Shown here: positions 1 to 7,746 of the stretch, piece by piece
Numbering within the stretch: position 1 is the first letter of the stretch
How the letters are laid out: the number at the start of each line of letters is the position of its first letter
Assembly: GCA_903927685.1 (NCBI GenBank)
Contig: CAIYOB010000988.1
Coordinates: 1 to 14,484 of the forward strand
DNA length: 14,484 nucleotides
Direction of reading: 5' to 3'
DNA from: an uncultured Planctomycetaceae bacterium
Lineage (GTDB): Bacteria; Planctomycetota; Planctomycetia; Pirellulales; Pirellulaceae
Translations under genes and position numbers: made by a program
Notes under the pieces: generated by a model
Database searches by the model: none
What the model was told of the DNA's origin: nothing
Seen by the model: only the letters and a program-made list of their open reading frames with translations

Positions 1-1
1 C

Positions 2-265
2 GAGGAACCGGCGAGCGACCATTTCATCGCCTGGACTCAGTCCGTCGCCCTCGGCGCGGAACTGACCGAGCGGACGACGATGTACAGTGAATTCTACGGC
101 ATTTTCTCTCACGGCCTGGAAGACGACTACGCCGAGTGCTATTTCAACGTGGGGTTCGATTACTATGCGACCCGGAATCTCGTGCTTGACGTGCGCGCCG
201 GTGTCGGCCTGACGCCCGATTCCGACGACTTCTTTAGCGGCCTCGGTGGCGGCTACCGGTTCTGA
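2..265 (+). CDS. C-terminal part of an outer-membrane beta-barrel protein (5' end outside window)
   Basis: The frame is open from the first bases of the window and stops at TGA 263-265, so only the last 87 residues are visible. They alternate polar and hydrophobic/aromatic residues in strand-length blocks (for example MYSEFYGIF, CYFNVGFDYYA, LVLDVRAGVGL) separated by short acidic turns, and the chain ends GGGYRF with a terminal phenylalanine. That is the usual C-terminal signature of an outer-membrane beta-barrel recognised by the Bam machinery. The pattern of two long hairpins followed by a short GxGxGYRF strand resembles the MetA-pathway/transporter-like porin family (PF13557-type) common in planctomycetes, but this assignment is an inference from a fragment. 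The internal ATG at 80 is not the gene start because the homologous strand pattern already runs upstream of it. The following 330 bases hold no same-frame continuation, so it is probably the last gene of its unit. Confidence 0.7.
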   Translation, partial: EEPASDHFIAWTQSVALGAELTERTTMYSEFYGIFSHGLEDDYAECYFNVGFDYYATRNLVLDVRAGVGLTPDSDDFFSGLGGGYRF

Positions 266-597
266 TAGCAGTCCGTGACTTGGCCACTGGACAAGTTCGG
301 CATTCAACCGGGCGGCAATTTGGCGACAAGGTCCGGCCTGCGGCAGTCGTGGACAATTAGCCGGTGTCGACGTCGGTGGCCGGGCCGACCGCAGTCTTCG
401 AAGTTGCACGTTTCCACGGTCCCCATTCGGCTCCGTGCCGGTGGCGCGGTCCCCGTGGCCGAGATGCGCAACGCCCAAGCCAATTTGCCCTCAGCGACAA
501 GGAGCGTTTATGGCACACGCTGAGCCCTCACGTTGCGCTGCAGGACACGCTATCATGTGGCGAGCGGAAGAGGCTGGTCATAAATCTGTGGTTGTGA
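266..597. other. Intergenic spacer between the barrel gene and the YfhO-type gene
   Basis: This spacer of about 330 bases has no recognisable gene, RNA or clear terminator. The frames open across it (275-523, 364-597, 435-632 on plus; 528-740 and 553-816 on minus) have rare-looking Arg/Pro/Ser-rich composition and no family resemblance. The only translational signal I see is AAGGAG at 499-504 before an ATG at 510, listed separately. I could not find a convincing -35/-10 pair for the 598 gene. The promoter of that gene presumably lies here. Confidence 0.5.
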
Positions 598-632
598 ATG
601 GGAAGAACAATGCCGGTGGGAGATTGCGTTGA
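510..632 (+). CDS. Possible 40-residue small ORF or leader peptide upstream of the YfhO-type gene
   Basis: An ATG at 510 is preceded by AAGGAG (499-504) with a 5-base spacer, the best Shine-Dalgarno match in this spacer. The frame reads MAHAEPSRCAAGHA... for 40 codons and stops at TGA 630-632. It therefore runs 35 bases into the downstream 598 gene in another phase. The 598 start has no good ribosome-binding site of its own, so the small ORF could act as a translational lead-in that brings ribosomes to the 598 or 610 start. I do not recognise the peptide; it has no membrane segment or known motif. It may be fortuitous in GC-rich DNA. Conservation of the ATG and frame in relatives would decide. 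Confidence 0.25.
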   Translation: MAHAEPSRCAAGHAIMWRAEEAGHKSVVVNGKNNAGGRLR

Positions 633-3561
633 TAACCACGGATTTGGGTCCTCTCCTGCCGCATCGCCCGGACGCCGTCTGCCGCCAAGTTGGCTGTTGC
701 GGCCGTCTTGGTTGACGCGGGCGATCTTGGCCGCGGCCATTCTCGGCCCGTTCGTCTGGTGTTTCGGCTCGGTCCTCTGGTCCGACCGCGGATTTGCGTT
801 TCGCGACGCCGCGCATTTCTACTATCCGCTGTTCGCTTGGGTGAATCGCCAGTGGGCGGCGGGGTCGATTCCGTTGTGGAATCCGCAGGAGAATTGCGGC
901 CTGCCGGTCCTGGCCGACGGGACGTCCAGCGTCTTCTATCCCGGCAAGCTGGTGTTTGCTCTGCCCTGGGGATACGCTTGGAATTTCAAGCTATACACGA
1001 TGCTGCACGTGCTGTTGGCCGCGGCCGCCGCTTTTCGGTTGGCGCGCCGCTGGTCCGCTTCCCGCTACGCCGCCGGTCTCGCGGCCGTCGCTTATGCCTT
1101 TGGCGGCAGCGTGCTGTTTCAATACTGCAACGTCGTGTACCTGGTCGGCGCCGCCTGGCTGCCGCTGGCCCTGGCCGCGGCCGAGCGCATGCTGGTCGCG
1201 CGCAGCCTGCGGGCGGCGCTGCTGCTGGGGGCGGTACTCGCTGTGATGGTCCTGGGGGGCGATCCGCAGATGGCCTATCACGCGGGCTTGCTGGCCGCCG
1301 GCTATGCCTGGCTGCTGTGGCGGAGCGATCGCCGCGCGCGCCGCGGGGCGACGGCCACGGTATCCCCGTCGGACAGGCAGCGGGCCAGCGCGGAATCCGG
1401 CGACCGTCAGGAAACGCGCGGCGTGCCGCGGCTGGTCCTGTTGAGTCTGGCGGCCATTTCCGCTTTCGCCCTCTCGGCCATCCAGGTGCTGCCCAGTTCC
1501 GAGTGGTCGCGGCACTCGGAGCGGGCTGCGTTTCGAAGCCCACGCTCGGTCTACGAGATCCCGAGTTATCTGGCGCGGGACGCGTTCGAAGGCGACCGCA
1601 GCTCGGTGGCCCGGGGCCTGTTCGGCGTGCCGGAACTGGGGATGCACCACGACCACATCTATCAGTTCAGTGTTGGGCCCTGGCGACTGCCGGAGTACGT
1701 CTGGCCGAATTTCTCCGGGCAGATGTTCCCCGTGCACCGTCGCTGGGCCAGCGCAATCCCCGCCGAGGGCCGCGTCTGGACGCCGTCGCTGTATCTGGGG
1801 CTGGTGCCGCTGCTGTTGGCGTTGAGCGTATGGCGCGTCCGCGGCGGTCCGCTAGCGGTCCGCTGGTTGTCGTGGGCCAGTCTGCTGGCGACGTTGGCCA
1901 GTCTGGGCGGGTACGGTCTCGGCTGGCTGCTGCACGAGTTTCGCGGCGGCGTGCTCGGCGCTCCGCCCGACGACCTGCTCGTCGGCTGGCCGGTGGGCGG
2001 CTTGTACTGGCTGCTGGTCGTGGGCTTGCCCGGCTACGCGTACTTCCGCTATCCCGCCAAGTTGACGGTGATCGCCGCCTTGGCCCTCAGCCAATTGGCC
2101 GCCTGCGGACTGGACCGGCTCCGGGAGCGCGAACCCACGGGCCTGCGCCGCGGGACGTTGGGGTTCGTGGTGCTGAGCGCGGCCGCGTATCTGGCCAGCC
2201 TGGCGATCACGCCCCTGTGGAGCGGCTGGACCGGAAGCTTGCCGCCCGACTCGCTGTACGGGCCGTTCGACGCTTTCGGGGCGCTGGTCGGTCTGCGCGC
2301 GTCGTTGCTGCACGCGGTACTGTTGGGCGGCCTGGTCTGGTGGCTGTTGGGCGAAGCCGGCCGCCGAGCGCCGGCCTGGCTGGCTCCCGCCTTGTTGCTG
2401 CTGACGGCAGCCGACCTCAGCATGTCCAATGGCTGGATGGTCCTGACGGCTCCCGCCGGCGACTGGCAGGAGCCCTCCCGCGTGGCGGCCGCGATTGCCG
2501 ACCGCGAATCGCGGGCCGGAGACGGCCAGCCGTTTCGCGTCTTCCGCGCGTCGCGCCGCGATTGGTATCCCGAGGATTGGCCGCGGCGGTCGTCGCTGGA
2601 TCGCCACCGCGAGAGCTTTCGCTGGGACCGGCAAACACTGTACCCGAAATACCACCTGGAAAACGGCTTGGCGGTCGTCGAAGCCTACGGCAGTTCGGCC
2701 GCTTACGATTACCTGGCGGTCCTCGGCGCCGCGCGCCGCTACGGCTGGCGGCGTCCGGACGGGGTCCGGGAACCCAGCCCCCTGCTGATGGACGCCCTGG
2801 GCGTTCGCTACTCGATCTTCCCGGACAACGTGCGCTGGCCGCAGGCCGAACGGATCCCGCTGGCGGCGGGCGAACTGCCAGTGCCCGACGCGGCGCTGTG
2901 GCGCCACCCGCAGGCCTATCCGCGGGCTTGGATCGTACACCAGGTCGTGACGGTCCCGCCGCTTCGGCATGCCGGCCCTGACCAAGTCGCGCGGCGGACT
3001 CAACAAGTGTTCTTCCCCGGCGACGCTCCGTACGACCTGCGCGAGACGGCCGTGGTCGAAGCAGAGGCGAAGCCGTTCCTGGCGACGTTGCCCGCCGCGT
3101 CGGCGGTTCTGGCGGGCGAGCAATGCCGGATTGCGGTTGCGGATCCGCAACGCGTGGTCGTTCAGGCCCAGTTGCAGCAGCCCGGCCTGCTGGTGCTCAG
3201 CGATCTGTTCTATCCCGGCTGGACCGCCGAGGTCGCTTCCGCGGACGGCCGCCGCGAGCAAGTCCCCATCCTGCGCACCAACCGGATCATGCGGGGGGTG
3301 GCTTTGCCCGCCGGAACGCATCGCGTCGAGTTCGTGTACCGGCCGGCGTCGTTCTACGCAGGCGCCGTGGTCAGCCTTTGTGCCTGGCTGACCTGCGGCG
3401 GGGCGTTTCTCTGGCTTGCGATTCGCCGTCGGCTGAATCCGGCGTGGCTGGGGTCGAGTGCAGCGAGCCCCCAGCGTCCGAAAACTGGGGGCTCGCCACT
3501 CGTCCCTCGTGGCTCGACCCCAGGCACCCGATGCGAGAATCGACACTTGAGGGCACGCTGA
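598..3561 (+). CDS. YfhO-family integral membrane protein
   Basis: This 987-residue polytopic inner-membrane protein has the marks of the YfhO family (PF09586-like), large membrane proteins of the GT-C glycosyltransferase-like type. In Firmicutes, YfhO is linked to glycosylation of lipoteichoic acid; the planctomycete substrate is unknown. A first membrane segment at about 41-60 is followed by FRDAAHFYYP with the conserved Asp70, then IPLWNPQENCG (91-101). GDPQMAYH is near 221 and YFRYPAKL at 482-489. There are many hydrophobic helices up to about residue 610. A large extracytoplasmic domain follows and ends with YPGW (872-875), the G-T-H-x-V-x-F-x-Y-R-P segment and a last helix at about 920-941. 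Starts at 598, 610 (ATG) and 616 (GTG) are all possible; none has a strong ribosome-binding site, and 598 is kept as the longest. The tail from residue 951 on is encoded by a palindromic repeat and is probably not functional sequence. The gene converges on the FAD oxidoreductase gene, with 5 bases between the stops. Confidence 0.85.
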   Translation: MGRTMPVGDCVDNHGFGSSPAASPGRRLPPSWLLRPSWLTRAILAAAILGPFVWCFGSVLWSDRGFAFRDAAHFYYPLFAWVNRQWAAGSIPLWNPQENCGLPVLADGTSSVFYPGKLVFALPWGYAWNFKLYTMLHVLLAAAAAFRLARRWSASRYAAGLAAVAYAFGGSVLFQYCNVVYLVGAAWLPLALAAAERMLVARSLRAALLLGAVLAVMVLGGDPQMAYHAGLLAAGYAWLLWRSDRRARRGATATVSPSDRQRASAESGDRQETRGVPRLVLLSLAAISAFALSAIQVLPSSEWSRHSERAAFRSPRSVYEIPSYLARDAFEGDRSSVARGLFGVPELGMHHDHIYQFSVGPWRLPEYVWPNFSGQMFPVHRRWASAIPAEGRVWTPSLYLGLVPLLLALSVWRVRGGPLAVRWLSWASLLATLASLGGYGLGWLLHEFRGGVLGAPPDDLLVGWPVGGLYWLLVVGLPGYAYFRYPAKLTVIAALALSQLAACGLDRLREREPTGLRRGTLGFVVLSAAAYLASLAITPLWSGWTGSLPPDSLYGPFDAFGALVGLRASLLHAVLLGGLVWWLLGEAGRRAPAWLAPALLLLTAADLSMSNGWMVLTAPAGDWQEPSRVAAAIADRESRAGDGQPFRVFRASRRDWYPEDWPRRSSLDRHRESFRWDRQTLYPKYHLENGLAVVEAYGSSAAYDYLAVLGAARRYGWRRPDGVREPSPLLMDALGVRYSIFPDNVRWPQAERIPLAAGELPVPDAALWRHPQAYPRAWIVHQVVTVPPLRHAGPDQVARRTQQVFFPGDAPYDLRETAVVEAEAKPFLATLPAASAVLAGEQCRIAVADPQRVVVQAQLQQPGLLVLSDLFYPGWTAEVASADGRREQVPILRTNRIMRGVALPAGTHRVEFVYRPASFYAGAVVSLCAWLTCGGAFLWLAIRRRLNPAWLGSSAASPQRPKTGGSPLVPRGSTPGTRCENRHLRAR
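3448..3523. repeat. Palindromic repeat element inside the 3' end of the YfhO-type gene
   Basis: The left arm 3448-3474 begins CTGGGGTCGAG and ends GCGAGCCCCCAG. The right arm 3485-3523 begins CTGGGGGCTCGC and ends CTCGACCCCAG. The arms are reverse complements at both ends (11 bases at the outer end, 12 at the inner end). They differ in the middle, where the right arm has about 12 extra bases that would bulge out. The 10-base loop is 3475-3484. I associate palindromes of this outer sequence with dispersed, gene-end repeats in planctomycetes, but cannot verify copy number here. The element is read in frame by the upstream gene from codon 951 and supplies a Ser/Pro/Gly/Arg-rich tail. I see no obvious target duplication at its flanks. 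Lying just before two convergent stops, it could also help end transcription. Confidence 0.75.
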
Positions 3562-3578
3562 GCGTCTCAGTGCTGCCC
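3551..3578. terminator. Hairpin spanning both convergent stop codons
   Basis: GGGCACGCTGAG (3551-3562) pairs with CTCAGTGCTGCCC (3566-3578) across a 3-base loop CGT. The stem has 12 pairs, including one G-T, with a single bulged C at 3573. It contains the TGA of the plus gene (3559-3561) and the TGA of the minus gene (3569-3567), so either transcript can fold it just as translation ends. There is no T tract on either side, so it is not a textbook intrinsic terminator. A bidirectional end-of-transcript or RNA-protecting hairpin is the likely role. Confidence 0.5.
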
Positions 3579-5801
3579 GCCGAGCGGTTCGTACAACTCG
3601 ATTTCCCAGATGCGGCTGACGTCGATCTTGGTCGCCCGCACCAGCAGTCTCAGGCGGTTGGTCGTGAGCGGCTCGAAGCGAGCTTGCCAAACCACCTCAC
3701 GGTTCCCAGCGATAGCGGTGCCGGGCACGTCCTTCCAGTCGTCGCCCTCGTACGTCTGCAGCACAAACGACTCGATCGGCTCGACGGCCTGGCCACCTTC
3801 GTCATAGCCGGAGATGATCCGCGCTGCCGCGAGCCGCTGCGGCTGGTCCCAACGGAATTCGACCCAGTTCGGCGTCTGGGCATGGCTCAGCCAGCGCTGC
3901 TCGTTTCGCCGCAAGTCGGCCAAGCCGTCGGTGATCAGCGCCGGCGGCGAGCCGGCGGCGTCCTTGTCGCCCGAGGTCAAGAGGACCGCGGCGGGGGCCA
4001 GGTTCCGGCCGAGATTCTCCAACTTGGGCAAGGCGACCGGGCGCCCGACGCCCGTGGTCATCAACGCCTGGAGATCCGCCAGGCGATCCGGATACACACC
4101 GCGCGGGTCGAGGCCGTGCTGCTTGCACAGCGCCGCGGCCATGCCGACGATTTCGCCCATGCAACCGCCGGTGCGCATCACGCGCGTCGCGCCCAACGCG
4201 TCGTGGGTGACGCTGATGTCGCGGCCGGCCATGAACAGGTTGGCGATGTTCCGCGAGTACAGGCAGCGATAGGGGATCCAATACGGCCGCGGGTATTGCG
4301 TATAGTACGCTTTGGAAATGAACCCGTCACCCTCGAAGCCCCGGTCGTATTTGGGGTCTGCCAGGTGCAGGTCGATCGGCCAGCCGGTCGGGACGCAGCC
4401 GTCCGGGAACTTGTGACTGGCCAGTAAGTCCTCTTTCGTCAGCACGACATCGCCCAGCAGCCGCCGCGACTCGCGCTTGCCCGCCACGTGGGCCGCCCAG
4501 TTCAGCTGGTGATTCGGGTACGCGCCGTCGACGTTCTTGAGCGCATCCCACGCCCCGTACATCGCGCGGAAATTCCAGTCGCGGATGTATTCGGCCTTGG
4601 CGATCGGATCGTGATCGAAACCGCTCTCCCAATACCAGCCGCCCAGTTGCAGGATCCCTTGCAGGTCCTTGTTGCGCCCTGGAAAAGGCTTGTCGGTCAA
4701 GTCCAGGGCCCAGGGGCAGCGGGGGAACGGCGTCGGCTGGTCGGTCTCGCTCACGTTCCACAAATTGCACGGGCCCATGTGGCCCGGCACGGTCATTTCG
4801 TGGTCCGCTCCAGCTAGGAAGCCCAGCGCCGCATCGCCGGTGCAGTCGGCGAACCAGCGGCCCGCCAGCCGGAATCGTTGGGCTGTGCGCGTCTCCTCGG
4901 CGACCGCCGCCTGGATCCGCCCGTCGCGGACTTCGACCGCATTCACGCGGCAGTTCAGCATCAGGCGGATGTTCGGTTCGGTCCGCACCAAGTCCAGCTT
5001 CTTTTCGTCCTCGTACAGTTCCGCCTTGTTATCCGGCCCATAATGCGCCGAGCGGCGTTGCTCCAATTCCGCGACGATGTCGCCGACGCGAGAATAGGGA
5101 GCGACGTTGCGGGCTCCTTGGAGCCAGACGCGGACTTCGGAACTGTTGTTGCCCCCCAGCACCGGGCGGTCCTGGACCAGGGCGACTTGCAGCCCCAGCC
5201 GGGCGGCCGAGACCGCGGCGCACGTGCCGGCGATTCCGCCGCCAACAACCACCAGGTCGAACTCGCCAACCGCTTCCGGGACCTCCGGCAGCCCCAGCAA
5301 TTCCCGGCGGAAGGCAGCCAATTGGGGCTCGGTGTTGGGCGGCGCCAGTTGCGGATCGGTCGTGAACAGCAGGGCATCGCAACGGCCTTCGAACCCTGTC
5401 AAATCGTGCAGCGCGAGCCGCACCGGGCCTTGGGTGATCTCGACTTGCCCGCCGTCCTGCCAGTGCCAGTCGGCCCCTTCCGTGCCGAAGACCGTCGGGA
5501 CAGGCTGGCCGTCCACAACCACCTGGAATCGTCCCGGCGTGCCGGGCGCATTCCAGGTCGCCACCCAATCCCGCGTGCGGACCCACAGTCGGTACGTGCC
5601 CGCAGCCGGGAACTCGACGGTCGTCGTCGCATCCTGGACCGGGACGCCCAATCCGTGCGCCAACAGGAATGGCGACCCCATCTGATCCATGAACTGGGAA
5701 TCGTGAACCCAGCCGCCGAACTCGGCAAACCGCTCGGCTTCCACCAGCACGGTCTGCGGTTCCCCGGCGGCCAACATGGCGAACAGGAATGCATGCATCA
5801 T
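3567..5801 (-). CDS. Exported FAD-dependent oxidoreductase with N- and C-terminal carbohydrate-binding-like domains
   Basis: This 744-residue protein starts at ATG 5801, whose ATGA overlaps the stop of the upstream hydrolase; AGGA lies about 8 bases before it. A short hydrophobic start (MMHAFLFAMLAAGEP) looks like a signal peptide. Residues about 15-148 form a beta-rich domain (AGTYRLWVRTRDW, FQVVVDG) like carbohydrate-binding modules. The oxidoreductase core begins FDLVVVGGGIAG (Rossmann GxGxxG-type loop, 187-192) and carries LGGNNSSEVRVWL (about 215-227). Further on come DCTGDAALGFLAG and the closing NLFMAGRDISVTHDALGATRVMRTGG. All of these are typical of the PF12831 FAD_oxidored family. 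The last 120 or so residues (LITDGLADL... to IWEIELYEP) look like an F5/8 type C (discoidin) domain. The substrate is unknown; a sugar or glycan in the periplasm is inferred from the flanking domains and the neighbouring hydrolase and isomerase-like genes. Family is clear, exact reaction is not. Confidence 0.88.
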   Translation of the reverse strand: MMHAFLFAMLAAGEPQTVLVEAERFAEFGGWVHDSQFMDQMGSPFLLAHGLGVPVQDATTTVEFPAAGTYRLWVRTRDWVATWNAPGTPGRFQVVVDGQPVPTVFGTEGADWHWQDGGQVEITQGPVRLALHDLTGFEGRCDALLFTTDPQLAPPNTEPQLAAFRRELLGLPEVPEAVGEFDLVVVGGGIAGTCAAVSAARLGLQVALVQDRPVLGGNNSSEVRVWLQGARNVAPYSRVGDIVAELEQRRSAHYGPDNKAELYEDEKKLDLVRTEPNIRLMLNCRVNAVEVRDGRIQAAVAEETRTAQRFRLAGRWFADCTGDAALGFLAGADHEMTVPGHMGPCNLWNVSETDQPTPFPRCPWALDLTDKPFPGRNKDLQGILQLGGWYWESGFDHDPIAKAEYIRDWNFRAMYGAWDALKNVDGAYPNHQLNWAAHVAGKRESRRLLGDVVLTKEDLLASHKFPDGCVPTGWPIDLHLADPKYDRGFEGDGFISKAYYTQYPRPYWIPYRCLYSRNIANLFMAGRDISVTHDALGATRVMRTGGCMGEIVGMAAALCKQHGLDPRGVYPDRLADLQALMTTGVGRPVALPKLENLGRNLAPAAVLLTSGDKDAAGSPPALITDGLADLRRNEQRWLSHAQTPNWVEFRWDQPQRLAAARIISGYDEGGQAVEPIESFVLQTYEGDDWKDVPGTAIAGNREVVWQARFEPLTTNRLRLLVRATKIDVSRIWEIELYEPLGGQH

Positions 5802-7609
5802 GGAGAGAGTCCTTTGTGCTGTGAAACCGTGATCCGTTGTTTGCCTTTGCCGACTTTCACGCCGGGCAGCGTGACCAGGCCCAGCGAGTCGACCGTCGCG
5901 GTTCCGCTGGTCGCCGCGGTACGGTCCGCCGACGAGCGGTTGGTCCACTGGACCTGCGTGCCCGGCGCCGGCTTGAACTGCTGGACGCGCCGCGGGGTGA
6001 TGTCGACCGTACAGACGTCCTGCGGGGCGCGATCGATCAACCCCACGGTCATTTCCCAACGCTCCGGCGTATCGACGACGTCGTCCGTCGCCCAGAACAG
6101 GTACTGGTTGCTCTGGCCCTGCGACGCACCACTGGCCGGCTCGCCGTCCCCCGGATCATCGTCCAGGCTGCAGCGTGTGAACGCGGGCTGGCTCTGATCG
6201 TTTCGCAAGTCCAGCGACAGGAACCGGTCGGACAGCGAGATCGGCAGGACGGCCCGCTGGCCGTGGCCTTGCTGGCCCCAGACGAAAACATGCGGCCGGC
6301 GCGTCTCCTGCAAAGCCCGATGAAACTCGACGGCCTGCCGCCAGCCGATGCCGTCGTCGTTCTTGCCGTTGGAAAAGGCGATCAAGCCGATTTCGGCTTG
6401 CGGGTATTTCCGCAGATACCAAGTATCGTCAAAGTAGTCCCAAGCCGGCGTGCCGTCCTCGAACTTGATGTGCCAATCCGGCTGGCCGTACACGTTGGCG
6501 TAGGAGCTGCGAAAGGTCGGCGACTGCAGCGGCACGTGGACGCCGACCCAACTGGCCGCCCAGGCGATCCGTTCCGGATGCCGGATCGCGAACATCGGCG
6601 CACCCGAACCGCCCATCGAGCTGCCCGCGACGTGGGTCCGGGTCAGATCGAGTTGCCAGCGGGTGGCCATCCAATCGAGAAACGACAGCAACCGCCGTTG
6701 CGAGTACGGGCGGACGACGCCCGCCTCCCAGGTCGCTTGGTCCGCCGGGCCGTCCCAGTAACGCTCGTGATAGCCGGTCCACCAGTCGTAGGGCACCTGG
6801 TTGGACGCCAACAGCAGATGGCCTTGTTCCGCCTGGTACCACCAGCCGTAGCCGCCGTTCAACGAACCGCCCCAGCAGTGCAAGTGGATGCCGACCGGCG
6901 CCGGCTGGGCAGGGTGCTCGGGAACGGCGACCAGATAGTCGATCGGCATGCCCTGCCGGGAGCAGTTCGGCGGCGACTCCCAGCGAACGAAATAGTGCAG
7001 GGTGGGATTGCGGACGTAGTTGAACTCCCGGGGCTGCTCCGTCCGCTGCAGCACGGGGACACCCTGGCCGACGACTTCGCGGACCGGAGCGGTCAGCGAG
7101 TTGGCGGGGCCTACCTGCGTGTTCTCTCGGCCGGCGATCACGGCCGTCACGGCATAGTAGGCCTCGCCCGCCTCGGCGGGATTCACGGCACAGATGCCCG
7201 TCTCGGGCGAAACCGGCGGTCGGCCTTCCTGGACGACGTACCGCAGGGCCATGTGCTCGGGGCGGATGTCGCCAAAGTAGTCGATATTCCAGCCGGTCAG
7301 CGGCGGCAGTTCCGCGATGGGCGTCAACCCGACCACCGAATCGATCGGTCGACTGCTGCGATACACGCGATAGCGGACGTGGCGCGAACGTTCCGCCTCG
7401 CGGCGCAGCTCGCGGATGCGTTCGGCCGCGATCGAGTCCGTCCCGACCAATGGCTGGACCTCGGCAAACGTCAGCAGCGTCTGGCCCGCCTCGTGGCGTG
7501 CCCACAGCTGCGACGGCTGTTGCTGGGCCGCCAGCCGCCCGGCCAACGCGCTGAGCGAAACCAGCCAGACCAAGAAGCCGGCGGCGTGCCAAGTCGTGCG
7601 CTCATTCAT
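5798..7609 (-). CDS. Secreted alpha/beta hydrolase (esterase/depolymerase or S9-like)
   Basis: This 603-residue protein starts at ATG 7609; a GTG at 7618 in the same frame is an alternative, and neither has a strong Shine-Dalgarno. Residues 1-29 form a signal peptide (hydrophobic AAGFLVWLVSLSALAG, cleavage likely after LAA). Residues about 75-180 look like a fibronectin-III-type beta domain (YRVYRSS, AYYAVTAV). The catalytic domain starts near 220. HCWGGSLNGG (244-253) fits the oxyanion-hole loop. GSSMG (329-333) is the nucleophile elbow with Ser331, Asp418/419 lies in FSNGKNDDG, and His449 in GQQGHG; together these would make the triad. A beta-rich tail follows (about 480-603). The layout resembles feruloyl-esterase/PHB-depolymerase-like hydrolases, but the ester or peptide cleaved cannot be told. 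It is first in a two-gene unit with the FAD oxidoreductase through an ATGA overlap, so the two are probably made together and act in the same compartment. Confidence 0.8.
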   Translation of the reverse strand: MNERTTWHAAGFLVWLVSLSALAGRLAAQQQPSQLWARHEAGQTLLTFAEVQPLVGTDSIAAERIRELRREAERSRHVRYRVYRSSRPIDSVVGLTPIAELPPLTGWNIDYFGDIRPEHMALRYVVQEGRPPVSPETGICAVNPAEAGEAYYAVTAVIAGRENTQVGPANSLTAPVREVVGQGVPVLQRTEQPREFNYVRNPTLHYFVRWESPPNCSRQGMPIDYLVAVPEHPAQPAPVGIHLHCWGGSLNGGYGWWYQAEQGHLLLASNQVPYDWWTGYHERYWDGPADQATWEAGVVRPYSQRRLLSFLDWMATRWQLDLTRTHVAGSSMGGSGAPMFAIRHPERIAWAASWVGVHVPLQSPTFRSSYANVYGQPDWHIKFEDGTPAWDYFDDTWYLRKYPQAEIGLIAFSNGKNDDGIGWRQAVEFHRALQETRRPHVFVWGQQGHGQRAVLPISLSDRFLSLDLRNDQSQPAFTRCSLDDDPGDGEPASGASQGQSNQYLFWATDDVVDTPERWEMTVGLIDRAPQDVCTVDITPRRVQQFKPAPGTQVQWTNRSSADRTAATSGTATVDSLGLVTLPGVKVGKGKQRITVSQHKGLSP

Positions 7610-7649
7610 AACGGGCACTCGAAAAAAACAGACAAGCGGGTGTCCAACG

Positions 7650-7678
7650 TTGAAAGCTCCGCCGGGTTATCTTATCTT
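7650..7678 (+). promoter_or_regulatory. Candidate sigma-70-type promoter for the isomerase-like gene
   Basis: TTGAAA (7650-7655) and TATCTT (7673-7678) are separated by 17 bases in the only AT-richer patch of this part of the window. The start codon at 7747 is about 68 bases beyond the -10 box. The -10 half lies in a tandem TTATC repeat (TTATCTTATC). The call is based on consensus match and position only. Confidence 0.4.
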
Positions 7679-7698
7679 GTTGCGTGTTGAGTTCGCAA
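7669..7698 (-). promoter_or_regulatory. Candidate promoter for the hydrolase-oxidoreductase unit, overlapping the opposite promoter
   Basis: Read on the minus strand, TTGCGA (7698-7693) and TAAGAT (7674-7669) are spaced by 18 bases and lie about 60 bases before the hydrolase ATG at 7609. The -10 box shares bases 7673-7674 with the -10 box of the plus-strand candidate. If both are real, RNA polymerase cannot occupy the two at once. The match to consensus is moderate and the call is tentative. Confidence 0.3.
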
Positions 7699-7746
7699 TC
7701 CTTGGGCCGCATCCAATCCCCACCTGTTGATCAAGGAGTCGAAATC

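Noticed and set aside
690..2981. A 763-codon plus-strand frame inside the YfhO-type gene
   Set aside because: Arg/Ala/Gly/Pro-rich shadow translation with no motif; the overlapping 598 frame has clear family motifs and membrane helices.
1852..3690. A 612-codon minus-strand frame antisense to the YfhO-type gene
   Set aside because: Gln/Arg/Pro-rich composition typical of antisense of GC-rich coding DNA; no domain; runs through the palindrome and both stop codons.
5802..6059. Upstream extension of the FAD oxidoreductase frame to 6059
   Set aside because: The extension lies wholly inside the hydrolase gene in another phase; the ATGA overlap at 5798-5801 and the signal peptide fix the start at 5801.
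4878..6197. A 439-codon plus-strand frame antisense to the FAD oxidoreductase and hydrolase genes
   Set aside because: Shadow of two real minus-strand genes; crosses their junction and has no recognisable domain.
5837..7690. A 617-codon plus-strand frame antisense to the hydrolase gene
   Set aside because: Arg/Asp/Gly/Leu-rich shadow; the minus-strand frame has a signal peptide and a catalytic triad.
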